This document shows, in pieces, positions 1-8,700 of a stretch of DNA of 17,864 nt. A program made the position numbers and the translations under genes. This stretch comes from DAINBT01 sp036732785 (GTDB lineage Bacteria; Planctomycetota; Phycisphaerae; Sedimentisphaerales; SM23-30), in the NCBI GenBank assembly GCA_964537505.1, contig CAZICK010000079.1:1-17864 (forward strand). Reading direction: 5' to 3'. The notes beneath the pieces are model-generated. The model saw nothing but the letters and a program-made list of their open reading frames with translations, did not search any database and was not told the DNA's origin. Position 1 is the stretch's first letter. Every line of letters begins with the position of its first letter.

Positions 1-2
1 CT

Positions 3-47
3 TTCGAAAACCTGTGGATCGACGGTGTCCTTATTACCGTTGAATGA
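3..47 (+). CDS. C-terminal end of an unidentified gene, cut by the window edge
   Basis: Frame 3 reads fourteen sense codons, ending in ENLWIDGVLITVE, before a TGA at 45-47. The residue mix looks like a normal folded C-terminus, and a strong + strand terminator follows about 55 bases later, which is what the end of a real gene should look like. The other two + frames either stop early with an arginine-rich peptide or run through the terminator. Too little is visible to name a family. Confidence 0.45.
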   Translation, partial: FENLWIDGVLITVE

Positions 48-101
48 GGTGAGTTATTTAAAATATCAGGCGACCATTGACCTGATTAGAAAGGTTCCCA
101 A

Positions 102-140
102 GCGGGGCGGCCACAACAGCCGCCCCGCCTCTTTTTTTTT
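102..140 (+). terminator. Strong intrinsic terminator
   Basis: A perfect 10-bp GC-only stem (GCGGGGCGGC at 102-111 with GCCGCCCCGC at 119-128) closes a 7-base loop and is followed by CTC and nine T (132-140). The T tract lies only on the + strand side, so it ends transcription coming from the left edge and not that of the convergent cimA gene. Confidence 0.92.
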
Positions 141-235
141 ACTGATCTGGTCAATCATTTCCCGCCCTGGCACATGGCCAATTGCCCGGCACATACCCGC
201 GACTTGCTGACCCCGCCGCCCCCATATTTTCGTTA

Positions 236-1801
236 CTACCTACTACTCAGGAGTTTATATTCGATACTATCGACCAGCGCCAACCAGGAAGCATCGATTA
301 TATTTTCCGAAACGCCGATTGTGCCCCAGTGCTCATTGGCATCACGCGACTTGATCACTACTCGCACCCGCGCCGCCGTCGCCGCCCTGGGGTTCACCAC
401 CCGCACCCGATAGTCCACCAACTGCACATCCTTAACTTCCGGATAGTGTGGTTCCAGCGCCTTGCGCAGCGCCGCATCCAGTGCATTGACCGGCCCGTCA
501 CCCTCAGCCACGCGATGCTCGACTTTGCCGTTAATGACTATCTTGACCGTTGCTTCGCTGATTGGTATTCCGCTATTGCTTTTGAGAATTACGGTTCGGT
601 AATGGTCCAGCTCGAAAAAGCGGTGGTATCTTCCGGTGAACTGGCGCACAATCAGATCAAAACTGGCCTCGGCCGTTTCGAACTGGTAACCGGCGTTTTC
701 CAGATCCTGGACCTTTTTGAGGATTTTGCGGACGAGTGTTTTGTCTTTGAGCAGGGCGAGTTTTTCATTTTTGGCCAACAGGTTCGAAGCGCCGGAAAGT
801 TCACTAATAATTATCCGGCGGCTGTTGCCGACCATTTCCGGTTCGATGTGTTCGTAACATTTGGTGCTTTTGCGCACGGCATGGACGTGCATACCACCTT
901 TATGCGCAAAACTGGAGGCGCCTACGTAAGGCTGGTTCAGGGGCAGATTCAGGTTTGCCTGCTCATAGACGTAGCGGGACGTTTCGGTGAGTTTATTCAG
1001 CCTGTTTTTACGCAGGCAGCGATAACCCATTTTCAGGATGAGGTTAGGAATGACCGCGCAAAGGTCGGCGTTGCCGCATCGTTCGCCGAAACCATTGATG
1101 GTGCCCTGTACCTGCACGGCGCCGCTACGGACCGCAGCCAGTGACCCGGCGACGGCCAGCCCGCAATCGTTGTGGGTATGGATTCCCAGCGGCACGTCAA
1201 CCTGGCGGGTGAGTCGGCTCACGATCTGTTCGATTTGCGGGGCCAAAGTGCCGCCGTTGGTGTCGCAAAGTATCAACCGGGCGGCGCCTGCCCCGGCGGC
1301 AACCTGGAGGGTCTTTATCGCGTAGTCGGGGTTATCCCGATAGCCGTCGAAAAAGTGTTCGGCGTCGATAAATACTTCGCGTCCCCTGCGAACCAGGAAC
1401 CGGACCGAGTTCTCGATCATTTTGAGATTGGTTTCCAGCGAAGTTCCCAGCACTTCGCGGACCTGCATATCCCAGGCTTTTGCCACCAGGGTCACTATCG
1501 GCGCCAGGCATTGCTGCAAAGCTCTAAGCCCCTGATCGTCGCCGGGAGCCAGTCCTTTTTTGTGGGTCATACCGAAGGCCACGATTTTGCTGTGCTTGAG
1601 TTTGTATTGCGGTTTGCGTATCTGTTTGAAGAATTGTTCGTCCTTGGCGTTGCTGAGCGGGTAACCGCCTTCGATATAGTCCACGCCCAAATCGTCCAGT
1701 TTGCCGGCGATCAGGAGTTTATCTTCCAGCGAGAATGCTACACCTTCGGCTTGGGCGCCGTCGCGCAGGGTAGTGTCGTAAATCTCAATCTTTTTAGTCA
1801 T
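236..1801 (-). CDS. cimA: Citramalate synthase (LeuA-like, TIGR00977 type)
   Basis: This enzyme condenses pyruvate and acetyl-CoA to (R)-citramalate, the first step of the threonine-independent isoleucine route in the cytoplasm. The 521-residue protein has the HMGL-like TIM barrel at about 4-270: YDTTLRDGAQ at 8-17 with R13 and D14, the metal-binding HTHND at 208-212, and GFGERCGNADL at 237-247. A linker follows with SSFAHKGGMHVHAV at 296-309, where H300 sits in the region usual for a catalytic His. The LeuA-type regulatory and dimerisation domain is at about 380-518. GGYP at 45-48 and the overall length fit the long citramalate synthase subgroup better than 2-isopropylmalate synthase or homocitrate synthase, although sequence alone does not exclude those activities. 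No strong Shine-Dalgarno sequence precedes the ATG. It is transcribed alone, divergent from the glycan cluster, and is probably unrelated to it. Confidence 0.93.
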   Translation of the reverse strand: MTKKIEIYDTTLRDGAQAEGVAFSLEDKLLIAGKLDDLGVDYIEGGYPLSNAKDEQFFKQIRKPQYKLKHSKIVAFGMTHKKGLAPGDDQGLRALQQCLAPIVTLVAKAWDMQVREVLGTSLETNLKMIENSVRFLVRRGREVFIDAEHFFDGYRDNPDYAIKTLQVAAGAGAARLILCDTNGGTLAPQIEQIVSRLTRQVDVPLGIHTHNDCGLAVAGSLAAVRSGAVQVQGTINGFGERCGNADLCAVIPNLILKMGYRCLRKNRLNKLTETSRYVYEQANLNLPLNQPYVGASSFAHKGGMHVHAVRKSTKCYEHIEPEMVGNSRRIIISELSGASNLLAKNEKLALLKDKTLVRKILKKVQDLENAGYQFETAEASFDLIVRQFTGRYHRFFELDHYRTVILKSNSGIPISEATVKIVINGKVEHRVAEGDGPVNALDAALRKALEPHYPEVKDVQLVDYRVRVVNPRAATAARVRVVIKSRDANEHWGTIGVSENIIDASWLALVDSIEYKLLSSR

Positions 1802-1859
1802 TGCTAACTCATTGAAAAAACGCAGGTTAAGACCAAATTTCTATACACCTGAGATATGG

Positions 1860-1887
1860 ATGGTAACTATTTTGTGTTGTTTGTCAA
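1860..1887 (-). promoter_or_regulatory. Candidate sigma-70 promoter of cimA
   Basis: On the - strand a perfect -35 TTGACA (1887-1882) is followed after 16 bp by TACCAT (1865-1860), which matches four of six -10 positions. The 16-bp spacing equals that of the three promoters in the glycan cluster. Transcription would begin near 1853 and leave a leader of about 50 bases before the cimA ATG. Confidence 0.5.
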
Positions 1888-2029
1888 GGGTTTTTGTTCT
1901 CGATTTGTCCACGCCGCTGTCACCGATCGATCTGGATGGCGAGGGCTGAAGTGATTGCGTCGTATGCCTTCGCGTCGTAAGGATGCGGACAAGGTCAGGG
2001 CAGTCTGACATTCGTGGCTCCGTCCTGTT
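1888..2029. other. Divergent intergenic spacer, nothing recognised
   Basis: This stretch lies between the outward-facing promoters of cimA and of the cluster. I see no convincing open frame, terminator hairpin or tRNA-like fold in it. The short - strand frame crossing it (1841-2143) has low-complexity, arginine-rich residues and no ribosome binding site. Confidence 0.5.
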
Positions 2030-2127
2030 AAAAAACATCTTCGACAACAGATCGTAAACGGGTATAATCAGCGGGAATTGGCGTTTTACGGCTGCATGCG
2101 TTGCCGGGCCAACGGGAAAATCAGGCC
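2030..2127 (+). promoter_or_regulatory. Repeated promoter-leader element, copy A
   Basis: The -35 TCGACA (2041-2046) and the -10 TATAAT (2063-2068) are 16 bp apart, so transcription should start near 2075. The first 53 bases match copy C (11200) at 50 positions, including A6CATCT upstream of the -35. Downstream of the -10 a conserved stretch (GAATTGGCGTTTTAC, TTGCCGGGCC, AATCAGGCC) lies inside the transcript. CGGC at 2089-2092 can pair with GCCG at 2103-2106. It drives the DUF1080/propeller gene and, presumably, the sulfatase. Confidence 0.82.
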
Positions 2128-2180
2128 GCCACAAAGGTCCCAACAGTTACAAGTAAAGCTGGTCCGGAATACAAGACGTC

Positions 2181-2187
2181 AGAGGAG
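2181..2187 (+). promoter_or_regulatory. Ribosome binding site with ambiguous start for the DUF1080/propeller gene
   Basis: AGAGGAG is the only good Shine-Dalgarno match before this gene, but it ends just one base before the ATG at 2189, which is unusually close. A GTG at 2198 would have about 10 bases of spacing. An in-frame ATG at 2297 begins a second lysine-led hydrophobic N-terminus but has no well-placed site. I use 2189. Confidence 0.5.
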
Positions 2188-2188
2188 T

Positions 2189-4087
2189 ATGCCCAGTGTG
2201 ATATTAGGTATTACAGTATTAGCCATAGGTCTTACTATTGTTCAGGCAGAAGATACACCACTTATCCAGTGGAATGAAGGTGCGCAGAGTCAAGTTATGA
2301 ATAGCAATGAATTAGCTAAACAACAGTTGCCCACGAATTTGAAGAAACATTTAGTTGCCATGTTAGGGTTCTCGCTATGTTTAACCGGAGGTACCGGGGC
2401 AGGCAGCACGAAGGGCATTATCGACATCGCGGAACAGAATTGCCCGGCAGGCGCCAGGCAACTGGTCGGCAAAACCGGCTACGATATGGTGCCTGAGACC
2501 GACGCCAAGTGTCAGTGGACCTTTAAGGACGGTGTGCTTACCGCGTCACCTTCGTGGGACAGCGTTATCACCAGGGAGTCGTACCGAGATTTCCGAATGC
2601 ATCTGGAGTTTAACGTCAACCATGTGCCCGATGTAGATCCCGAGAGAGATGGAAATTCCGGAGTCTATATCCAGCAACGGTACGAGATCCAGATCCTCAA
2701 TTCGTATGGCGTCTCCCAAGCCGACTACAAGCCCTCGTATTGCGGCAGCCTCTATAGAATGAAAAAACCCGATAAGCTGGTCAACAAGCCGGCCGGCCAG
2801 TGGCAAAGCTACGATATCGCTTTCCGGGCTGCGCGTTTTGACGGTGATAAAAAGGTCGAGAACGCTCGCATCACAGTCTATCAAAATCAGCAGTTGATTC
2901 ATGACGATGTGTCAATTCCAAGCCAGACGGGTGCCGGCAGTAAGGAAGGCCCCGATCCTGGACCGATCAAACTGCAAGGTCACCAAAATCAGGTTCGCTT
3001 CCGCAACGTCTGGATCCAGGTGCTCGATCTCGACAAAATGGGTCATGTACCGCCGCCCAGCGCCGAGGAATCTACGATTATTGACGGGGAAACTGTTAAA
3101 AAGTGGTCTGCTCCGTACCGAAACTGGCATTACTATCCTGACCATGTGATCCCTGCAGAGCCGAATATCAAGGGGTTCGAAAAGGTTCACCTGACTGACG
3201 TCCCTACGGTCTTTCAACTGCCGGGTGACAAAAAATGGTATATGACTTTCATTGGTTTTGACGGCAAAGGATATCAATCGTTTGTTGCCGAAAGCGGTGA
3301 TCTTGTTCATTGGACCAACATGCGTCTTGCTATGGGCTACGGGCCAAAAGATTCCTTCGATTACGGCGGTGTTGTGCTCGGGGCCTACCTGTACGAGGAT
3401 TACGACATCAAGGCGCCACGGACTCTTAAAAAGAAGAATGGCAAATACTTTTCTCTTTATGGCGCCTACCCCCGCCAGGGCGGATACGAACTGCGCCCGG
3501 GATATGAAGGAGTGGCATCAAGCAAAGACGGCTTGACCTGGCAGCGGGCGAAAGATAAGCCCATTCTCTCAGTACATCAGCAGGACTGCGGCACGTGGGA
3601 AAAGGATTGCATCTACCAGCCCTGGCTGGTTGAACACGAGGGCAAGTACTATAATTTCTACAATGCGGCCAATGGGCACATCGAACAGATGGGACTGGCC
3701 CTTTCCAATGACCTCCTTGAGTGGAAACGGTACGAACACAACCCCGTGATACCCAATGGACCGAAAGGCAGTTATAATGAGGAGTTCTCTTCTGATGGAA
3801 AGGTATTCTGGGACGGGGATCACTGGGTCAATTTCTTCTTCGGTGTCGGCCACGGTGGCGCACACATTATGGTGGCCTTTTCACGTGATCTATACCACTG
3901 GACCGTTGACCCCGATCCGATCTACGAGACCGGCGGAAACCCGTCCGGTCTGGACAAGATATATGCCCATAAGATTTCTCTCGTCTGGAACCAGGCCAGC
4001 GAAACTTATTACATGTTCTACAATGCGGTTGGCAACAAGGGCAGAGGCATTGGCCTGATAACAAGTAAGCCGCTTGTTAACCAGTAA
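2189..4087 (+). CDS. Secreted DUF1080 (3-keto-disaccharide hydrolase type) fused to a five-bladed beta-propeller glycosidase-like domain
   Basis: The predicted product has 632 residues. A hydrophobic N-terminus (about 4-20, then VQA before E21) looks like a signal peptide. A second signal-like segment at about 52-70 (LKKHLVAMLGFSLCL) leaves the true start open. Residues about 90-282 form a DUF1080/LamG-like jelly roll: DGVLTASPSWDSVITRES, GNSGVYIQQRYEIQILNSYG, WQSYDIAF and a final VRFRNVWIQVLDL. Residues about 310-630 read as a GH32/43/130-type propeller: repeated blades with KKWYMTFIGF, GVASSKDGLTWQRA, GKYYNFYNAANG, LALSNDLLEWKRYEHNPV and YYMFYNAVGNKGRGIGL. DUF1080 proteins cleave 3-keto-glycosides or act as binding modules; the propeller suggests hydrolysis of a polysaccharide or oligosaccharide. 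The substrate is not evident. The gene lies 42 bases ahead of the sulfatase, probably in one transcript from copy A. The frame is open from TTG 2078, but that lies inside the non-coding leader. Confidence 0.8.
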   Translation: MPSVILGITVLAIGLTIVQAEDTPLIQWNEGAQSQVMNSNELAKQQLPTNLKKHLVAMLGFSLCLTGGTGAGSTKGIIDIAEQNCPAGARQLVGKTGYDMVPETDAKCQWTFKDGVLTASPSWDSVITRESYRDFRMHLEFNVNHVPDVDPERDGNSGVYIQQRYEIQILNSYGVSQADYKPSYCGSLYRMKKPDKLVNKPAGQWQSYDIAFRAARFDGDKKVENARITVYQNQQLIHDDVSIPSQTGAGSKEGPDPGPIKLQGHQNQVRFRNVWIQVLDLDKMGHVPPPSAEESTIIDGETVKKWSAPYRNWHYYPDHVIPAEPNIKGFEKVHLTDVPTVFQLPGDKKWYMTFIGFDGKGYQSFVAESGDLVHWTNMRLAMGYGPKDSFDYGGVVLGAYLYEDYDIKAPRTLKKKNGKYFSLYGAYPRQGGYELRPGYEGVASSKDGLTWQRAKDKPILSVHQQDCGTWEKDCIYQPWLVEHEGKYYNFYNAANGHIEQMGLALSNDLLEWKRYEHNPVIPNGPKGSYNEEFSSDGKVFWDGDHWVNFFFGVGHGGAHIMVAFSRDLYHWTVDPDPIYETGGNPSGLDKIYAHKISLVWNQASETYYMFYNAVGNKGRGIGLITSKPLVNQ

Positions 4088-4129
4088 CATCGAAATTGAA
4101 AACTTTATCAGAGAAAGTAAAGAGTCAAT

Positions 4130-5500
4130 ATGAAAAAACTTACAAGACGTCAATTTATTAAGACTGCCGCTGCGGCGATGCCCATTGCCATCGCGGGGCG
4201 CCAAACGATTGCAGCGGAAAAGTCCGCCAGGCGACCCAATATCGTGTTTGTTTTCGCGGATCAAATGCGCGCGCATGCCATGGGCTGCATGGGAAACAAG
4301 CAGGTCATCACCCCTCATCTTGATAAGCTCGCCAGCGAAGGCCTGTTGGTTACGAACGGGATTTCATGTCAACCTGTGTGTAGTCCGTACCGCGCTCAAC
4401 TCATGACCGGGCGCTACAGCCATTCGACAGGCGTCATTCATAATGAAATTCGGCTGCCGGACAGTGAAGTCGTCATCTCTGAATTGATGAAGAAACAGGG
4501 CTACGCCACCGGCTACATCGGCAAATGGCATTTGGCCGGGTATCGCAGCAATCCTGTGGACGCAAAGAGCCGACGAGGCTGGGATTTCTGGGCGGTTCGC
4601 AATTGTTCGCACAAGCATTTAGAACCTGAATACTGGCTCAATGACTCCAGGGAACCGGTTCGCGTCCCCGGCTGGGAACCGGACGTGCAAACTGATCTTG
4701 CAATTGAGTTCATCAAGAAGAACAGGCAGGTTCCATTCTGCCTGTTCCTGTCATTCGGGCCTCCACACAACCCGTACAAGGCTCCCGAAAAATACGTTGA
4801 AATGTACAAGGACAAGAAGATGACGGCCAGACCGAACGTGCCTGGCGGTGAGACGGGGAGTCTGCGTCAGTATTATGCGATGACGACAAGCCTGGACGCC
4901 TGTATGGGGCGCATTAACGAGGCATTAAACAACGCGGGTATCTCAGAAGATACGATCGTCATATTCACGTCCGATCATGGCGACATGCTGGGATCGCAGG
5001 GACATCAACTCAAGCAGCGTCCCTGGGAAGAATCTATCAACATCCCGTTCATCATTCGCTATTCTCGCAAAATCAAAAAAGAGCAAAGGCGCGACTGGAT
5101 TGTCTCGTCGGTGGACGTCATGCCGACCCTTCTTGGTCTTTGCGATATATCCATTCCCCCGCAGGTGCAGGGGTGGGATTATTCAGCAACGTTTCTTGGA
5201 AACTCCCAGGCCCAACGCGATGCGGCATTCCTTTTCAATGTACATCAAGGCGGCGGGCCACAAACCGACTGGAGGGGCATTCGCACCAGGGAATGGACCT
5301 ATGCATATCACTTCTCAGGCGACTGGGTGATGTACGACCTGAAAAACGACCCCTATCAACTCAAGAACCTGATTGACGACCCAAAGTTCGCGGCAAAGAA
5401 AAAAGAGCTGCGAGAGCAATTAGAATCCATGCGAAAAGCTTTAGATGAATCGCTACCACTCAAAGGAAAAAACCCGGCGCCAATCCGACTGCCGGTTTGA
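4130..5500 (+). CDS. Tat-exported formylglycine-dependent sulfatase (family S1)
   Basis: This enzyme hydrolyses a sulfate ester, probably on a carbohydrate outside the cytoplasm. The N-terminus MKKLTRRQFIK followed by an alanine-rich stretch is a twin-arginine signal, so it would be exported folded. Sulfatase signature 1 is C84-S-P-Y-R88, with LMTGRY after it; C84 must be oxidised to formylglycine. Other expected residues are D44 (FADQ, the ADQ variant of the N-terminal metal site), K132 and H134 in GKWHL, D282 and H283 in TSDHGDMLGSQGH, and K295. The C-terminal part has the usual RGIRTREWTYAYH strand and YDLKNDPYQLKNL. The 456-residue length is normal for the family and all key residues are present, so it should be active. 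It follows the propeller gene closely. The SD (AGAG at 4121-4124) is weak. Neither a formylglycine-generating enzyme nor anSME is encoded in this window. Confidence 0.93.
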   Translation: MKKLTRRQFIKTAAAAMPIAIAGRQTIAAEKSARRPNIVFVFADQMRAHAMGCMGNKQVITPHLDKLASEGLLVTNGISCQPVCSPYRAQLMTGRYSHSTGVIHNEIRLPDSEVVISELMKKQGYATGYIGKWHLAGYRSNPVDAKSRRGWDFWAVRNCSHKHLEPEYWLNDSREPVRVPGWEPDVQTDLAIEFIKKNRQVPFCLFLSFGPPHNPYKAPEKYVEMYKDKKMTARPNVPGGETGSLRQYYAMTTSLDACMGRINEALNNAGISEDTIVIFTSDHGDMLGSQGHQLKQRPWEESINIPFIIRYSRKIKKEQRRDWIVSSVDVMPTLLGLCDISIPPQVQGWDYSATFLGNSQAQRDAAFLFNVHQGGGPQTDWRGIRTREWTYAYHFSGDWVMYDLKNDPYQLKNLIDDPKFAAKKKELREQLESMRKALDESLPLKGKNPAPIRLPV

Positions 5501-5626
5501 ATATGAGCTTGAACCAGCAGCGCAATCTCCTGCATGTGACGTCCTAAAGGCCGCGACTGAGGAGTAACGTTAGAACCATGATGAAGAGGTGAAACAAAGG
5601 TGCCAGGGATCTTACTGAAGGCTGAA

Positions 5627-5725
5627 AACGAAAATCTTTGACAGCAGTCTGTAAACGGGTATAATCAGCGGAAACCGGCGTTTTACAGATGGGCGCATTG
5701 CCCGGTCATGCGGATAAATCAGGCC
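5627..5725 (+). promoter_or_regulatory. Repeated promoter-leader element, copy B
   Basis: This copy has the full consensus: TTGACA (5638-5643), 16 bp, TATAAT (5660-5665). The start should be near 5672. GTAAACGGGTATAATCAGCG is identical to copy A, as are GGCGTTTTAC downstream and AAATCAGGCC at the end. GGGC (5691-5694) can pair with GCCC (5700-5703) where copies A and C can form different G/C stems. It stands 92 bases before the ATG of the first DUF6288-like gene. Confidence 0.85.
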
Positions 5726-5751
5726 CAAAGGGCCTAAACGGCTGCCTATTT

Positions 5752-5757
5752 AAGGAG
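5752..5757 (+). promoter_or_regulatory. Ribosome binding site that fixes the start at 5764
   Basis: AAGGAG sits six bases before ATG 5764. This is ideal spacing, and the protein then begins with a basic residue and a hydrophobic signal peptide. The in-frame ATG at 5689 has no such site and lies inside the repeated leader, so it is rejected. Confidence 0.85.
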
Positions 5758-5763
5758 AAAGTT

Positions 5764-8700
5764 ATGCAGACAAAAACGATTACATGGGTTAGATGTCTCT
5801 TATGTACTGTATTAGGTGTTGTATTTTTGGGTACGCCGTCGCATGTGGCGGGAAAGGATGACGGCGGCTACTATACTGAACCCCAAATGTTTGATTCCCG
5901 ACCTCCTGTTGATGGAGAGATGCACTTCGGTCATATTGGTGTGACTGGTTTACAGGTGCGTATTTATAAAGGTGTCACCATTAAGGTGGAAACAACAGAA
6001 CCCAACACCCCGGCACACAATAAATTTAAGGTCGGAGAGATTATCACCGGGATAAATGGTATTTCATTAAAAGGCAGGAATGCCTTTGTAACACTGGGCA
6101 ATGCGCTCACAAAAGCTGAAGCGACAGATGGCAAGATGATCTTTGATGTACAGTCTGAGGATGGTGCAACGTCAAAGAAGGTAGAGGTGGTTATCCCTGT
6201 TTTGGGCAGCTACAGCAAGACCTGGCCCCTCAACTGTGAGAAATCGAAGAAGATAATCGAACAGGCAGCCGAATTTTATGCTGATAAGGCAAAGTTCAAT
6301 CAAGACGGTATAGGCGGAGCGATGGCCTGTCTGTTTCTGCTCTCAACTGGCGACGATAAGTATTTGCCTCGTGTTAAAGAGTACTTTGCCCCATTCGTAA
6401 GCAATCCAAACGGCATCGGAGATCACTCCTGGAACAATGGCTATAATGGTATAGCCTGTGCGGAGTACTATTTGCGGACAGGCGACTCATCTGTCATGCC
6501 GGTTTTGCAATATTTTTGTGATGATGCTAAAGAACGGCAAATGTTTGGTTGCAGTTGGACTCACTGGGGTAGGGGTATCAGCCCTGGTTATGTGGCTGGT
6601 GGTCTGATGAATCCGGCCGCCACCCAGATATTAACTTCTCTATTGCTGGCCAAAGAGTGTGGTGCTGTGGTTGATGAGCCAACCCTGCTTGGATCTTTAC
6701 GCTTTTTCTATCGCTTTGCCGGGCATGGTACAGTGCCCTACGGTGATCATCGCGGTGAAGGCGGACTGGGCTCGAATGGCAAAGATGGTATGATTGCCGC
6801 TACCATGCAGATCGCCTCCGGCGCACAGGGAGATGTCTCGATTTATACCAAAGCAAAAAGATACCTGAGTATGTCAATGCTCACGAGTTATCCTGTAATG
6901 GTTCGCGGACATGGTGACGACGGACGTGGTGACGCTCTGTGGCGTGGTATCACTTCATCATATCTCATGGACGAGAAACCTGCCATGTATCGTGAGGCAA
7001 TGGACCGTCTCACCTGGTGGCATGATCTCAGTCGTCGTCCAGGTGGTGGTATTGGCGTTGCTACCTGTCAGAGTTTTGATGATGTTGGTTCGGGTACGGG
7101 TGTGGCTTTGGCTTATACCGCACCCTTAAAAACACTGCGTATCACCGGGGCGCCACGCTCGAAGTACGCAAAAGACTTCAAACTTTCTGAACATCTATGG
7201 GGCAGGGCGGCAGACCTGGCGTTTCTTAACATCGGGGACAGCCCGGAATATAGAAAATATGGCAAGCCAGAGCCGACTCACATCCCTTTTTACAAACTTG
7301 GTGGCGCTTACCACAGACCATCTGATGACTTGAAGACGGTTCCAAAAGATGAAATGCTCAAAAATGTATTTCATAAACGCTATATGATTCGTGTACAAGC
7401 CGCCAAGGCGCTGCGTATTATCGGTGCGTTGGATGAATTGGAAAAGCTTATGACAAACAGGGACCCGCGTGTACGCCGTGCGGCCCTTGACGGCATAATA
7501 GACTACAACTATTGGTTTAGTATGGGTGGAGATGCCATTAAAACCGAAGCATATACCGAAAATATGCTTACTGCTATCAAGAAGATGTTATCCGATCCCA
7601 CAGAGGCCCTGTATGTGGTTGACGGCGCATTGTTTGCCATGCACAATGCACCAGTCAAGGCCATTAGTGAAAACGTAAAATTGATAATGCCCTGGACAAC
7701 GCACGAAGACTGGTGGCTGCGGGAATCCTCCTTTATGGCCCTTTCGGGACTTGAGAGGGATGATGCCGAGTATCTCAAAATATTACCAACGCTGGTGACT
7801 ATGATGGTAAACGAGTATCACACTATGCCGCGAGACAGAATGACAGATCGTCTGCAAAACGTTCTTCGCAGAAAGAAACCCGACAGCGAGATTGGTAAAT
7901 TGATTTTGGCCGGAATGCTAAGGGCCGCCGAAGAGAGTAAAATCATACCGGGCATACGTTCTGCCGAGGGGGCATACAATGCTATCGCGGCTGCAAATGT
8001 ATGTCTGGTACAAGCACCGGAGACATCCGTACAAGTTGCCAAGATAATGCAGTCTCGCTTTGATGTATTGGGCACAGAGCAAATAATCCAACTGGCGGCT
8101 ACCCCAAACTCAAATCGTGAAGGCAGACCCTATGGCCTCTACACAACTTTGGAAAAGTTGAGCCCGGATCAACGCACAGAACTGACAGACATTCTCTTCA
8201 ACGGCTACCGGGGCGAATTAGTCAAACGCATGAAGGCAGAGGGAAGTGAAGACCAGGTTCTGATCGATACCATCATTGATCTTACAAAGCTCAAGAAACC
8301 GGTTGCAGGCTGGAATGCCATAGGCAGGCCGAAACCGGAGGATCGCCAATGGCGATATACCTCGTTTGATCCGCAGGAAAAAGATAAAATGCACCCGCGC
8401 GAGAAAAAACGTTTTCGTGATGTCACCCTTCCTGAAGGGCTGGAAAACTGGTATATGCCCGATTTTGATGATAGTAAATGGAAAAGTGGTAAAGCCCCGA
8501 TAGGTAAAGGGCTATTTAAACAGGGCAATGCGACTTTCAAGAATAACTCCGAGTGGGGCGACGGTGAATTCATATTGATGAGAACCACCTTTGACCTTGA
8601 TGCCCTCGATTACGACTCATATCGTATAAGCGTCTTGGCCAGCCAGGGCTTTCATATCTACTTAAATGGCCACAAAATACATACCTACGTATGGTGGAAG

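Noticed and set aside
182..1144. A 320-codon + strand open frame
   Set aside because: It lies entirely opposite cimA, which has clear family motifs; the residues here show no domain pattern.
2069..2127. Known riboswitch such as a c-di-GMP-I element in the repeated leader
   Set aside because: I cannot find the conserved core of a class I know; the leader is short and its hairpin shifts between copies, so it is left as unclassified.
5472..5500. Terminator hairpin at the end of the sulfatase gene (AAACC...GGTTT)
   Set aside because: The stem has a bulge, overlaps the last codons and is not followed by a T tract.
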